Assembly: GCA_021775965.1 (NCBI GenBank)
Contig: JAJFGV010000060.1
Coordinates: 1-64,000 of the forward strand
Reading direction: 5' to 3'
DNA length: 64,000 bases
DNA from: Alphaproteobacteria bacterium
GTDB lineage: Bacteria; Pseudomonadota; Alphaproteobacteria; Micavibrionales; Micavibrionaceae
Below are positions 54,989-63,250 of the stretch, in pieces. Every line of letters begins with the position of its first letter. Positions within the stretch are counted from its first letter, which is position 1. The notes below the pieces were generated by a model. That model made no database searches. It saw only the letters and a list, made by a program, of their open reading frames with translations, and was not told where the DNA came from. The position numbers and the translations under genes were made by a program.

Positions 54989-55700
54989 TTTGTTCTCCCA
55001 CTACTTCTGCGACTAAAAAATCTATGGGCTCATCTATATCTATTGACTTTTCAGCACTCATTATATGTATACTCGCCATATCCGAAATCAGCAAATTTTT
55101 TTCAAACAGCACATTCCTGCGTGTAGCATAAACCGCACCGTTGGGTATATATAGATCAGGTAATGATTGTGTAACTCCTCGCTCTCCTTTCATCTCTCCC
55201 TCTAGAAATGATACCGCTCTGTTTTTTTTCAAACTGAACATCCATTCCGGTCTTTCACATATTTTTTTTACAGAAAATGCGGACTCTATTTCCGGATTAT
55301 CTGTTAATTTCTGTATACATGCATCAATATCTTCACTGGAACAAAAAGGGCTTGTTGGCTGCATTGTTACCGCAATATCAACTTTCTCACGAGTTTCTGC
55401 TTCAATAAATGCTACCGCATGCTGAGTAACCAGCTCTGAAGGAACGTCTTCTGCTAAGTCAGCAGGCCTGACAAACGGTACCTCAGCACCAAATTCTTTT
55501 GACAATCTCATTATTTCAGGATGGTCAGAAGATACAATTACCCTATCCAACAACTTACTTCCCAAAGCAGCTTTGATTATATACCCAATAAGGGGAATAC
55601 CATTAAGAAGTTTGATGTTCTTTAATGGAATGCGCCGAGAACCACCCCTGGCATGAATTATTCCAATAATATTAGATTTACCAACAACTCTTTTTACCAT
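54975..55700 (-). CDS. CMP-nonulosonate synthetase (NeuA/LegF-like)
   Basis: A 241-residue acylneuraminate cytidylyltransferase with the full CTP loop (IGIIHARGGSRRIPLKNIKL), GIPLIGYIIKAAL, VIVSSDHPEIMRLSKEFGA and AVTMQPTSPFCSSEDID. It has the normal length and the closest match to true NeuA/LegF of the four such modules here, and it lies in the same block as NeuB-, NeuC- and LegC-like genes. It most likely makes CMP-legionaminic acid or a related CMP-nonulosonate. Confidence 0.88.
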   Translation of the reverse strand: MVKRVVGKSNIIGIIHARGGSRRIPLKNIKLLNGIPLIGYIIKAALGSKLLDRVIVSSDHPEIMRLSKEFGAEVPFVRPADLAEDVPSELVTQHAVAFIEAETREKVDIAVTMQPTSPFCSSEDIDACIQKLTDNPEIESAFSVKKICERPEWMFSLKKNRAVSFLEGEMKGERGVTQSLPDLYIPNGAVYATRRNVLFEKNLLISDMASIHIMSAEKSIDIDEPIDFLVAEVVGEQNEQG

Positions 55701-57064
55701 TTATATCCTATTCTCACATCTATTTCTTTTTTATTTAAGACTTCTATATTCTCAAAAATTTTGTTAAAGGCATCTACTATATCTTTCATGTCATCTATTT
55801 CATTTGGTCGATGAATATGGTACAACCAGATAAATTTTTCCCTTAACAATTTTTCGGCAACGGGACAATCACCAGACTTATATTCCCTCCTGAAATTATA
55901 TAAATGACATGACCATGGACACTGGTCTCTGCCATAAGCAATTTTCTTCAAAAAAATGGGGTTTTCATACATAGTCCTCAAGTAACCAGAACCGGCTGGA
56001 ATACCTTCAGCTCTAAGCACTGCCAATATCTTCTCGCGTTTCACTCCAGTTGCCTGAGAATCATATATTAATGAAAGAATATGAGGCACAACTCCGTCCT
56101 TTAAGACCGGAACTGAAACCCCCGGAAGGTCTTGTAGCGCATCTTGTAAAAAATATGCATTTTCAGTACGGATTCTATTATTTTCATCAAGCTTAGCAAG
56201 TTGGGCTATGCCTAAAGCCGCACTCAACTCTGTCATCCTGAAATTCATTCCAACTATATTAACTAAAGAATCTTCATCCCAGGAATCATCAGGAATTGAT
56301 TCACCATGATTTCTTATCAATCTCGCTTTTCTTGCCAAATTTGGATTATTTGTAACGACCATTCCACCTTCACCTGTTTGCAGGTTTTTTGTTTCCTGAA
56401 AGCTAAAAACTCCCATATCAGCAATTGTACCAACACACTTTCCTTTATATTTCGTCCCGGGAGCCTGGGCACAATCTTCAATTACAACAAGTTTATGTTT
56501 TTCTGCAATCTCCATAATAGCATCCATATCGGCTGTATTTCCCAATAAATGGACAACCAGAATGGCTTTAGTTCTTGGAGTAATAGCTTTTTCCACCTCA
56601 TCAGGGTCTAGACAAAAGCTGTTTTCTTCAACATCAACAAACACGGGGATGGAGTTAAAAAGTAATATACTGCTACCAGTCGCACTAAAAGACATACAAG
56701 TTGTTATTACTTCATCTCCTGGTCCAATTCCGGCAGCACCTAATGCCATAGAAAGACCGGACGTAGCTGAGTTAACTGATATCGCATAAGACACATCAAA
56801 CTTACTTGCAAAATCAGACTCGAATTTCCGCACCATTCTCCCTCCGAGGAAGGTATAATACTGGCTTTTATAATTAACGGCTTCTGCCGAAATCATCAGC
56901 AACTGCTTTTCAATATCATCTGTAGGGCTTCCCATAAAACGAGAAAATTCTTTATTTTCTAAAACCTGTTTTATATATATCCACTCCTGTTCATCTATAA
57001 CAACAGAAGAGTGAAAAGGTTTTTTACGAACAGGAGTTCCTCCAAAGATTGCTAACTTATCCAT
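55694..57064 (-). CDS. DegT/DnrJ/EryC1/StrS-family PLP aminotransferase
   Basis: A sugar aminotransferase of 456 residues, longer than the usual 370-400 because of an N-terminal region and a C-terminal stretch of about 60 residues. The PLP lysine is K226 in FSFQETKNLQTGEGGM, preceded by VVIEDCAQAPGTKYKG. Enzymes with this pattern aminate keto sugars at C3 or C4, or form the scyllo-inosamine type of aminocyclitol. The stop overlaps the CMP-sugar synthetase gene by seven bases. It is the second aminotransferase of this block beside the LegC-like one. Confidence 0.88.
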   Translation of the reverse strand: MDKLAIFGGTPVRKKPFHSSVVIDEQEWIYIKQVLENKEFSRFMGSPTDDIEKQLLMISAEAVNYKSQYYTFLGGRMVRKFESDFASKFDVSYAISVNSATSGLSMALGAAGIGPGDEVITTCMSFSATGSSILLFNSIPVFVDVEENSFCLDPDEVEKAITPRTKAILVVHLLGNTADMDAIMEIAEKHKLVVIEDCAQAPGTKYKGKCVGTIADMGVFSFQETKNLQTGEGGMVVTNNPNLARKARLIRNHGESIPDDSWDEDSLVNIVGMNFRMTELSAALGIAQLAKLDENNRIRTENAYFLQDALQDLPGVSVPVLKDGVVPHILSLIYDSQATGVKREKILAVLRAEGIPAGSGYLRTMYENPIFLKKIAYGRDQCPWSCHLYNFRREYKSGDCPVAEKLLREKFIWLYHIHRPNEIDDMKDIVDAFNKIFENIEVLNKKEIDVRIGYKW

Positions 57065-57069
57065 TTCAG

Positions 57070-57981
57070 CTAATTACCCTTAGTTTTTTTTGCTAAAACA
57101 ATTAATTGATCCGCATTTTCAGTATGCAAAGAATCATTGATTTTACTGTGTAAACTTCCAATTCTATTCAGTATCTTATACAAAAAAGATGGAATCTTTA
57201 CATCATCAAGTAAAAATACCCGAGGAGAGGTGCCTATAACTTTGTGCTGAACTTCAAACCCAGTTTCTTGTAACCAATATCTTATAGAAGCTAAAGTCGG
57301 TATTCCTTGAACATAATCTCCATACCGCTTAAAGTAGGAATTTTTATCTCCTTTGTAATACTTAGATTTTCCCTGGTGACACTTTATCAGGAGAAAACCT
57401 CCAGGATGTAGCATGTCGTTAATTTTGGTTAAGCTTTTCTTTAAATCACTAAAATAATATATTGTCTCCATTACCGTAATCAGAGAAAATCCAATTTGAC
57501 TCAGCTCTGCAGAAATATTATCAGGAAATGAGCTTACAAATACATCTAATCCCTTTTCTGCTGCAAATGCAGAAGCACCTTTATCTTTTTCCAGTCCATA
57601 AGCATTAAAACCCAATGACTTGAGGATATACACAAAACGCCCCGTAAATGCGCCAATATCAAGAGCGTTTCCTTTTGTATCCATACTCCTTCTGATGAAA
57701 TCCATTATGTTCCGATCTGATCCTATTGGCGAGATTAATTTTTTAAAAAAAATGTTTCTTTGACTAACCGGTTTTGTCGGATCACTCTGAGAATATTTTT
57801 CATGTGTATATAACCTGGAATGAAAAGCTTCTATCTCGTTTTCGTCCATTCTAGGACAAGGATAAAAGGTTTTACACTCTTTACACTCAAAAATATCACA
57901 AAAGACACCTTCCCTTAATTCCTCATCATTTTTATATAAAGTTGAGTTCTCATGATGGCAAAAAGGGCAATTATGAAGCAT
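57070..57981 (-). CDS. Class I SAM methyltransferase with N-terminal zinc ribbon
   Basis: An N-terminal Cys-pair domain (CPFCHH, then CKECKTFYPC) precedes a Rossmann methyltransferase core with LDIGAFTGRFVYILKSLGF as motif I. This arrangement is typical of sugar C- and O-methyltransferase relatives. The frame begins at an ATG at 57993, but the ATG at 57981 has GGAG at five to six bases and shortens the overlap with the oxidoreductase gene to 11 bases, so it is preferred. Probably methylates a nucleotide sugar. Confidence 0.82.
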   Translation of the reverse strand: MLHNCPFCHHENSTLYKNDEELREGVFCDIFECKECKTFYPCPRMDENEIEAFHSRLYTHEKYSQSDPTKPVSQRNIFFKKLISPIGSDRNIMDFIRRSMDTKGNALDIGAFTGRFVYILKSLGFNAYGLEKDKGASAFAAEKGLDVFVSSFPDNISAELSQIGFSLITVMETIYYFSDLKKSLTKINDMLHPGGFLLIKCHQGKSKYYKGDKNSYFKRYGDYVQGIPTLASIRYWLQETGFEVQHKVIGTSPRVFLLDDVKIPSFLYKILNRIGSLHSKINDSLHTENADQLIVLAKKTKGN

Positions 57982-58978
57982 TGAATTCTCCAATGTTTAC
58001 TGTCATACCTTTTTCTTTTGCAGATTCAAACAGCGCAACGCTCAGAGCCAATGAATAATAACCATCATTTCCAGTACAGCGAACTGTACTTTCATCACCA
58101 TCTATTACCGAAACAATATCATTAATTGATTCAACAAATCTATCTTTCTTTTGTATAGGATCCATCTGCATTAAAGACAACTCTCTATATCCTGAACATC
58201 TGGTGCTTTCAACGAATACAAACCATTCAACCTTTTCTCCATTCTCGATAATACGCATGCGTCCTTCATCTCCAACGACATCTATCTCAAAAACCAGGTC
58301 TTTTCTTTCTCCAGTTGCAATTACTGTACATAGGATCGATTCATCAAACTCAATCCATCCGGAGACACTTGGATCTTGTGCTTCAATATCGAAAGACACT
58401 CCACTCAGAACGCAAGGATCTTTCTGGATTAACATTCGAACAGCATCAAGCAAATGTGTCCCAATATTAAATAATTGACCGGGATAAAAGGTATTTACCG
58501 CCTTAATTTTACCAATTTTTCCTTTTTCGATCAGCTCTTTTGCAAACTGATAATTACTGTCCCACCGACGAGTATGATTAATTGCTAACACAATGTTTTT
58601 CTCTTTACACAATTTCACCATCTCTTTTGCCTGGCATATATCGGGAGCCAATGGCTTTTCACAAAATATTGCCTTTACCGGATACTCAATTAATTTCTTA
58701 AGAATGGCATAGTGATCTTCAGTGGGAGTACAAATAGATACAATATCAACAGCAGTATTTTCCATTAACTCTTTTATAGACTCAAATGTTAAAACGTTGT
58801 GATGTTGTTTGAAGATATCAATTTTTTCTTTATCAACATCAACAACTCCCACCAACTCAGTCCTCAAGCATTTTATATATGCAGAAACATGACTCCACGT
58901 CTCTTTTCTAAGCGGGTCAAGATCAAAAAAAAATCCGATATTCCCCAAGCCAATAACCGCTGCCTTAAACATATTCAT
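57971..58978 (-). CDS. Gfo/Idh/MocA-family oxidoreductase (possibly PtmF-like)
   Basis: A 335-residue NAD-dependent oxidoreductase: AAVIGLGNIGFFFD at the N-terminus binds the cofactor, IFCEKPLAPD is the conserved E-K-P motif, and FNIGTHLLDAVRML carries the catalytic histidine helix. It directly follows the CBS-nucleotidyltransferase gene. In the Campylobacter legionaminic acid locus an oxidoreductase gene (ptmF) accompanies ptmE, so a role in making the GDP-sugar precursor is plausible. The DegT-type aminotransferase nearby could use its product as well. Confidence 0.83.
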   Translation of the reverse strand: MNMFKAAVIGLGNIGFFFDLDPLRKETWSHVSAYIKCLRTELVGVVDVDKEKIDIFKQHHNVLTFESIKELMENTAVDIVSICTPTEDHYAILKKLIEYPVKAIFCEKPLAPDICQAKEMVKLCKEKNIVLAINHTRRWDSNYQFAKELIEKGKIGKIKAVNTFYPGQLFNIGTHLLDAVRMLIQKDPCVLSGVSFDIEAQDPSVSGWIEFDESILCTVIATGERKDLVFEIDVVGDEGRMRIIENGEKVEWFVFVESTRCSGYRELSLMQMDPIQKKDRFVESINDIVSVIDGDESTVRCTGNDGYYSLALSVALFESAKEKGMTVNIGEFNAS

Positions 58979-58990
58979 TTTATCAAATGG

Positions 58991-60061
58991 TCAGTCATTA
59001 ACTAATTCCTTTATACTTTTTTGAAACTCTTCCCACTGCCCGACATCAACCCATCCATCATGTATTGGGTATACAGAAACCTTCCCTCTCTTTGCAACAT
59101 TTTCTATCAAGGTATTCATGTCCATATATTTATTATCAGGAACCATGTGTAAAATCTCAGGTTCCAGAACATAAACACCTGTGTTGGTAATCACATCATA
59201 ATTAGGCTTTTCAACAAAACTCTTCAGAATCCCATTATCTAACTCTAGAATACCGTAAGGCACTTGAATCTCCTTATGACATCCGACTAGGGTCATAAGA
59301 TTATTATTCTCTTTATGCCACTTCAGGATATCTGCGTAGTTTGCGTTCAAGATTGTATCGCAATTTAATACAAAAAATGTATCCTTAACTTTTCCTTTTA
59401 ACAAGGAAAGACTACCAGATGTACCAAAATAGTCTTTCTCTTCAACCCAATCTATATTGTAAGGAAAGTTGTTTTCCCTCAGAAATAACTTTATATATTC
59501 CTTCTTGTAATTTAGAGTATAGATAAAGTTATGAAAACCACATTTATACAGTTGCTCCATAATTATTTCTATTATTGGGTTTTCTCCGATAGGGATCAAA
59601 GGCTTAGGCAGTATTTTTGTAAAGGGATCAAGCCGCGTACCCCTACCTCCTGCCATAATTACGACATTATTTGTTAATAATTGTTTTTGCTCTGCTGTTT
59701 CCTTTGTACCAAATATATCTACCCATAATATTACATCTGTAATCCTCATGTTTTTATCCAATATGGGAATCTGTTCAATCTGTTTTTCAAGCATTATTTT
59801 TTGAGCCTTTTCCTTTTTGTCTGGCTCATCGCAAAGAATAAATACAAATTGTTGAAACATTATTTTCTTAACTTTATCACCAAATTGAAGCCCAGCAACC
59901 AACCTCCTTCTGATATCTCCATCTGTAACAGTTCCCAGAAGTTTATCATCTTCATTAGTCACAAAGAGTATTTGCTCAGCAGTCTCATTGAGCCTTTGCA
60001 TAGACTCTTTTAGTGTTGTTTCCGGTTGAATCAGAAGGGTCCTCAATTTCACTTTATCCAT
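58991..60061 (-). CDS. ptmE: PtmE-like nucleotidyltransferase with two CBS domains
   Basis: The N-terminal 120 residues form a CBS pair (LLIQPETTLKESMQRLNETA, GTVTDGDIRRRLVAGL); the rest is a sugar-1-phosphate nucleotidyltransferase (VIMAGGRGTRLDPFTKILPK, FVLNCDTILN, VGQWEEFQ). This CBS-NTase architecture is that of PtmE, which makes the GDP-amino sugar that starts legionaminic acid synthesis in Campylobacter. The frame extends to a TTG at 60094; the ATG at 60061 gives the natural N-terminus. The neighbouring NeuB-, NeuC- and LegC-like genes support the assignment. The nucleotide (GTP or other) is not provable from sequence. Confidence 0.83.
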   Translation of the reverse strand: MDKVKLRTLLIQPETTLKESMQRLNETAEQILFVTNEDDKLLGTVTDGDIRRRLVAGLQFGDKVKKIMFQQFVFILCDEPDKKEKAQKIMLEKQIEQIPILDKNMRITDVILWVDIFGTKETAEQKQLLTNNVVIMAGGRGTRLDPFTKILPKPLIPIGENPIIEIIMEQLYKCGFHNFIYTLNYKKEYIKLFLRENNFPYNIDWVEEKDYFGTSGSLSLLKGKVKDTFFVLNCDTILNANYADILKWHKENNNLMTLVGCHKEIQVPYGILELDNGILKSFVEKPNYDVITNTGVYVLEPEILHMVPDNKYMDMNTLIENVAKRGKVSVYPIHDGWVDVGQWEEFQKSIKELVND

Positions 60062-60143
60062 AAAACTACCCACCCCTCCAAGATCAGTCCACAACTATTT
60101 TTTTTAGATATACTAGACAAAACACTTTGACTGTCATTGGGCA

Positions 60144-60950
60144 TCATTTTTTGGTACTTAACTGTTTTTCAAATACTCTAAAAAGAATTGGAGAATAATT
60201 TCCTACTGAATCAGGTAAAGCGAGATCAAAGAACTTTACCAATTCTGTATTTCTCATTGTACTATTTTCAGGTCGTATCACTTCGTGAAACACTCTTGCC
60301 AGAAAATAATGTGTCGACAAAAAGTTTTTCTTTACAGAAGGTTCCAATTCTGCAAAACCTATCATAGACATTGATTCTTTGATACTCTCAGAAAAATACT
60401 TGTTGTGATAAGGCTCGTCGATCTCTTCAAGTAAAAGCTCTTTCCGAGCCTTATTCAGGTTTGCCAATGGTTCATTAAACGACTCAACCATAATGTACCT
60501 TCCTTTTTCTTTCAAGACCCTATGAATATTATTTAAAGCGACAATTTTGTCTTCTTTTTCTAGTAAATTGATTAGAACACGCTCGGTAATAACAACGTCA
60601 AAGAAATCTTCTTCACAGTTTTCTTCTCTGCAGTCTCCGTTTATCAAATTAACATTTTTTAGTTGACGTGACAAAGCAAGCGCATAAAGTTCCTTTGAAA
60701 ATTCTATACCATATAAATCTAACTCCTTATATTTATTGCTTAAAATTGACAAAAGGTAACCATTACCACAGCCTATTTCCAGTATCTTCAGTGATTTATT
60801 ATAATTATAATACCTATCAATTTCATTTATTATAAAAGAAGTCTCGCAATCCCTCACATAACTATCTTGCATCGAACATTCTTTGCTTAGACCCTTTGTA
60901 AATGCCTCTTGTTTATAGTGATTTTGTATTTTTTCTTTGCTTTGCATCAT
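60144..60950 (-). CDS. Class I SAM-dependent methyltransferase
   Basis: A 268-residue methyltransferase with LKILEIGCGNGYLLSILS as motif I, LYGIEFSKELYALAL as motif II and DVVITERVLINLLEKED as the post-II strand. YIMVESFNEPLANLN resembles the pattern of small-molecule O- or N-methyltransferases. It sits between the NeuB-like and PtmE-like genes, so methylation of the nonulosonate or a precursor amine is plausible. The start has two adjacent ATGs. Confidence 0.83.
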   Translation of the reverse strand: MMQSKEKIQNHYKQEAFTKGLSKECSMQDSYVRDCETSFIINEIDRYYNYNKSLKILEIGCGNGYLLSILSNKYKELDLYGIEFSKELYALALSRQLKNVNLINGDCREENCEEDFFDVVITERVLINLLEKEDKIVALNNIHRVLKEKGRYIMVESFNEPLANLNKARKELLLEEIDEPYHNKYFSESIKESMSMIGFAELEPSVKKNFLSTHYFLARVFHEVIRPENSTMRNTELVKFFDLALPDSVGNYSPILFRVFEKQLSTKK

Positions 60951-60968
60951 ATTAATTAAAAGTTAAAA

Positions 60969-62048
60969 TCAATATATTAATTCATCATTTTCATAATCAA
61001 CAGCTGATTTCTTCCCTATCCAGTCCCAATAAAAAAGAGGAGAAATACCATTCCCCGGTCTTTTTACACTTAAATTAGCTTCAGTAAAATACTCTTCTTT
61101 CCTTATTGCACATCCTGCTACAAGGCTTTTTCTGGCAACAGCCATATTCTTGTATTCTGATGCAACCGGTATTTTAATCGGAGAACCAAGAGCGAATTCT
61201 ACTTCACGTATCCCACTAATCAATTTTTTTAATTCTTCTGGTTGTAGAGATGCTTTGTGGTCAGGACCAGGAAGATCTCTATCAAGAGTAAAATGTTTCT
61301 CAATAACACAAGCTCCGCGTGCAGCGGCGGCAAGAGAAACGGAAAGACCTAATGTGTGGTCAGAATAACCAACCGGCAATCCAAATGCAGCCTTTAAGGT
61401 ATCCATTGCCTTTAGATTTACATCATAAAATGGAGTTGGATATTCAGTAGTACAGTGCAGAAGACTTACCTTTTCCTTTAACTCGATACGACCTTTATTG
61501 CTTGAATAAGCATCCCGAAACGCATATTGAGAAGGTCTCGTATTTTCTCCATTTATATATCCAAATGCCAAAATACTAAGAGCGGTTTCTACTTCCGCAA
61601 GCGTAGCCATCCCGGTTGAAAGAATAACAGGTAAACCGGTTTGGCTAATCTTCAACAAAAGAGGGGCATTAGTTATCTCTCCGGAAGGAATTTTAAGCCT
61701 CTTCAATTTAAGTTTTTTTGCCAGCAAATCAACACTTTTCAAGTCAAAAGGAGAAGACAAAAACTCTATGTTCTTATTACAATACTCAATGAGTTCCATA
61801 TGAGCTTCACCATTCAGCTCTAAATTTTTAATCATTTCAAACTGGGTTTCATTCTCATCAGTTGTTTGCTTCTGATATTGGGCTTTCTCAGCCCATTTAC
61901 TTACAATATGCTCTGTCTTGTACGTTTGAAACTTGACTGCATCTGCACCTGCTTCACAGGCAACATCAACCAATTTTTTAGCCATATCCAAAGAACCGTT
62001 ATGATTGACACCTGCTTCTGCAATAATAAATATGTTTTTGCTACCCAT
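60969..62048 (-). CDS. legI: Nonulosonic acid synthase (NeuB/LegI-like)
   Basis: A 359-residue NeuB-family enzyme that condenses phosphoenolpyruvate with a hexosamine-type aldose. IIAEAGVNHNGSLDMAKKLV, AVKFQTYKTEHIVS, KIPSGEITNAPLLL and VGYSDHTLGLSVSLAA are the TIM-barrel motifs. A C-terminal SAF (antifreeze-like) domain is present (ARKSLVAGCAIRKEEYFTE, LSVKRPGNGISP). Neighbouring LegC-, LegG- and PtmE-like genes favour legionaminic over N-acetylneuraminic acid, but a related nonulosonate is possible. Confidence 0.88.
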   Translation of the reverse strand: MGSKNIFIIAEAGVNHNGSLDMAKKLVDVACEAGADAVKFQTYKTEHIVSKWAEKAQYQKQTTDENETQFEMIKNLELNGEAHMELIEYCNKNIEFLSSPFDLKSVDLLAKKLKLKRLKIPSGEITNAPLLLKISQTGLPVILSTGMATLAEVETALSILAFGYINGENTRPSQYAFRDAYSSNKGRIELKEKVSLLHCTTEYPTPFYDVNLKAMDTLKAAFGLPVGYSDHTLGLSVSLAAAARGACVIEKHFTLDRDLPGPDHKASLQPEELKKLISGIREVEFALGSPIKIPVASEYKNMAVARKSLVAGCAIRKEEYFTEANLSVKRPGNGISPLFYWDWIGKKSAVDYENDELIY

Positions 62049-62092
62049 ACTTTTTATTTCTCTCTATAAGAACGAATCAATTAGGAAGTAAA

Positions 62093-63250
62093 TTATAAGT
62101 CATAAAACTTCTTCATTAATAGATTGTCTAACCTGAAACTTTTCAACTTTTCTTTTATCTTTAAAGATGCTCCACCTTTCCCATAGGGATTAACTGTTTG
62201 TGATAATGTTTTTTGGAACTCTTCAGATAACGCTTCTTTTATTGATCTAACAATTGACTCTTCTTCTTCTAAACAATCAATAATAGATGATGCCTTTAAT
62301 CTTCCTCGTTGCCGTTCTCCAAGATTGATGGTAGGTATACAAAACGAAGGTGCTTCCACAATTCCGCTTGAAGAATTTCCAATAACCATGTCAACGTATT
62401 TTAAAGTGCTCAGGTATCTTATCTGGCCTAAGTTGGTAAAAACTACCGCATTGAGATCTTCTACTGTATAACTATTGATCATTTTCATAATTACCCGTCC
62501 GGATGTATCCGAGTTTGGCATTGTAAATATCTTTTTCACTTCTGGAAATTGTTTTAACGCATTTAATAATGCTTTCAGTGGTTTCTCAGGTCCTTGTTTA
62601 TCAAGAGTTACAGGGTGATACGTTATTAAGAAATTAATCTCACCCAATTTAAAATCAATAGACTTTTCTAATTCTTCTCTACTCAACATTTCTAATTTAA
62701 TTATGTTATCCAACCCTGGAGTTCCATAATTAAACACTCTTTCCGGCGACTCTCCCAGTTGGACAACACGCTTTCCATAAGAATCTGTAGCTACAAAATG
62801 TAAATGAGACATTTTAGTAATGGCATGGCGAATGTACTCATCCATTGAACCTTCTGTTGCTTCCCCTCCATGAAGATGCGCAATTGGAACCTTGGCAACC
62901 ATAGCTGCCTGTGCAGAAGCTAGTATTTCATACCTGTCTCCAAACAAAACTATAATATCAGGTTTTAACCTCTCAATAGAATCTGCAAACCCTATTATTC
63001 CCAAACCTAAGGACTTTGTAATAGATACTGGAGTATCACCGGATATAAGCATTTCCACTCTTTCATTTATGTGAAAACCATCTTGCTCTATAATTTTATA
63101 AGTTAATCCGAATTCCGGAGATAGATGCATACCGGTTACAATTATTTGTAACTCCAATCCGGAGTCACTATTAATTTCTTTCATTAACCAATAAAGCTGG
63201 CCATATTCTGCACGAGTTCCGGTAATAACGCATATCTTACGCCGCTGCAT
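62093..63250 (-). CDS. legG: Hydrolysing NDP-sugar 2-epimerase (NeuC/LegG-like)
   Basis: A GT-B-fold 2-epimerase of 385 residues: CVITGTRAEYGQLYWLMKEI is the NeuC-type N-terminus, and HLHGGEATEGSMDEYIRHAI and VIGNSSSGIVEAPSF are hallmarks of the hydrolysing subgroup. It releases the nucleotide and yields the 2-epimerised free sugar for the synthase. The frame begins at a GTG at 63271; the ATG at 63250, five bases after GGGAGA, is preferred and overlaps the aminotransferase gene by 14 bases. Confidence 0.88.
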   Translation of the reverse strand: MQRRKICVITGTRAEYGQLYWLMKEINSDSGLELQIIVTGMHLSPEFGLTYKIIEQDGFHINERVEMLISGDTPVSITKSLGLGIIGFADSIERLKPDIIVLFGDRYEILASAQAAMVAKVPIAHLHGGEATEGSMDEYIRHAITKMSHLHFVATDSYGKRVVQLGESPERVFNYGTPGLDNIIKLEMLSREELEKSIDFKLGEINFLITYHPVTLDKQGPEKPLKALLNALKQFPEVKKIFTMPNSDTSGRVIMKMINSYTVEDLNAVVFTNLGQIRYLSTLKYVDMVIGNSSSGIVEAPSFCIPTINLGERQRGRLKASSIIDCLEEEESIVRSIKEALSEEFQKTLSQTVNPYGKGGASLKIKEKLKSFRLDNLLMKKFYDL

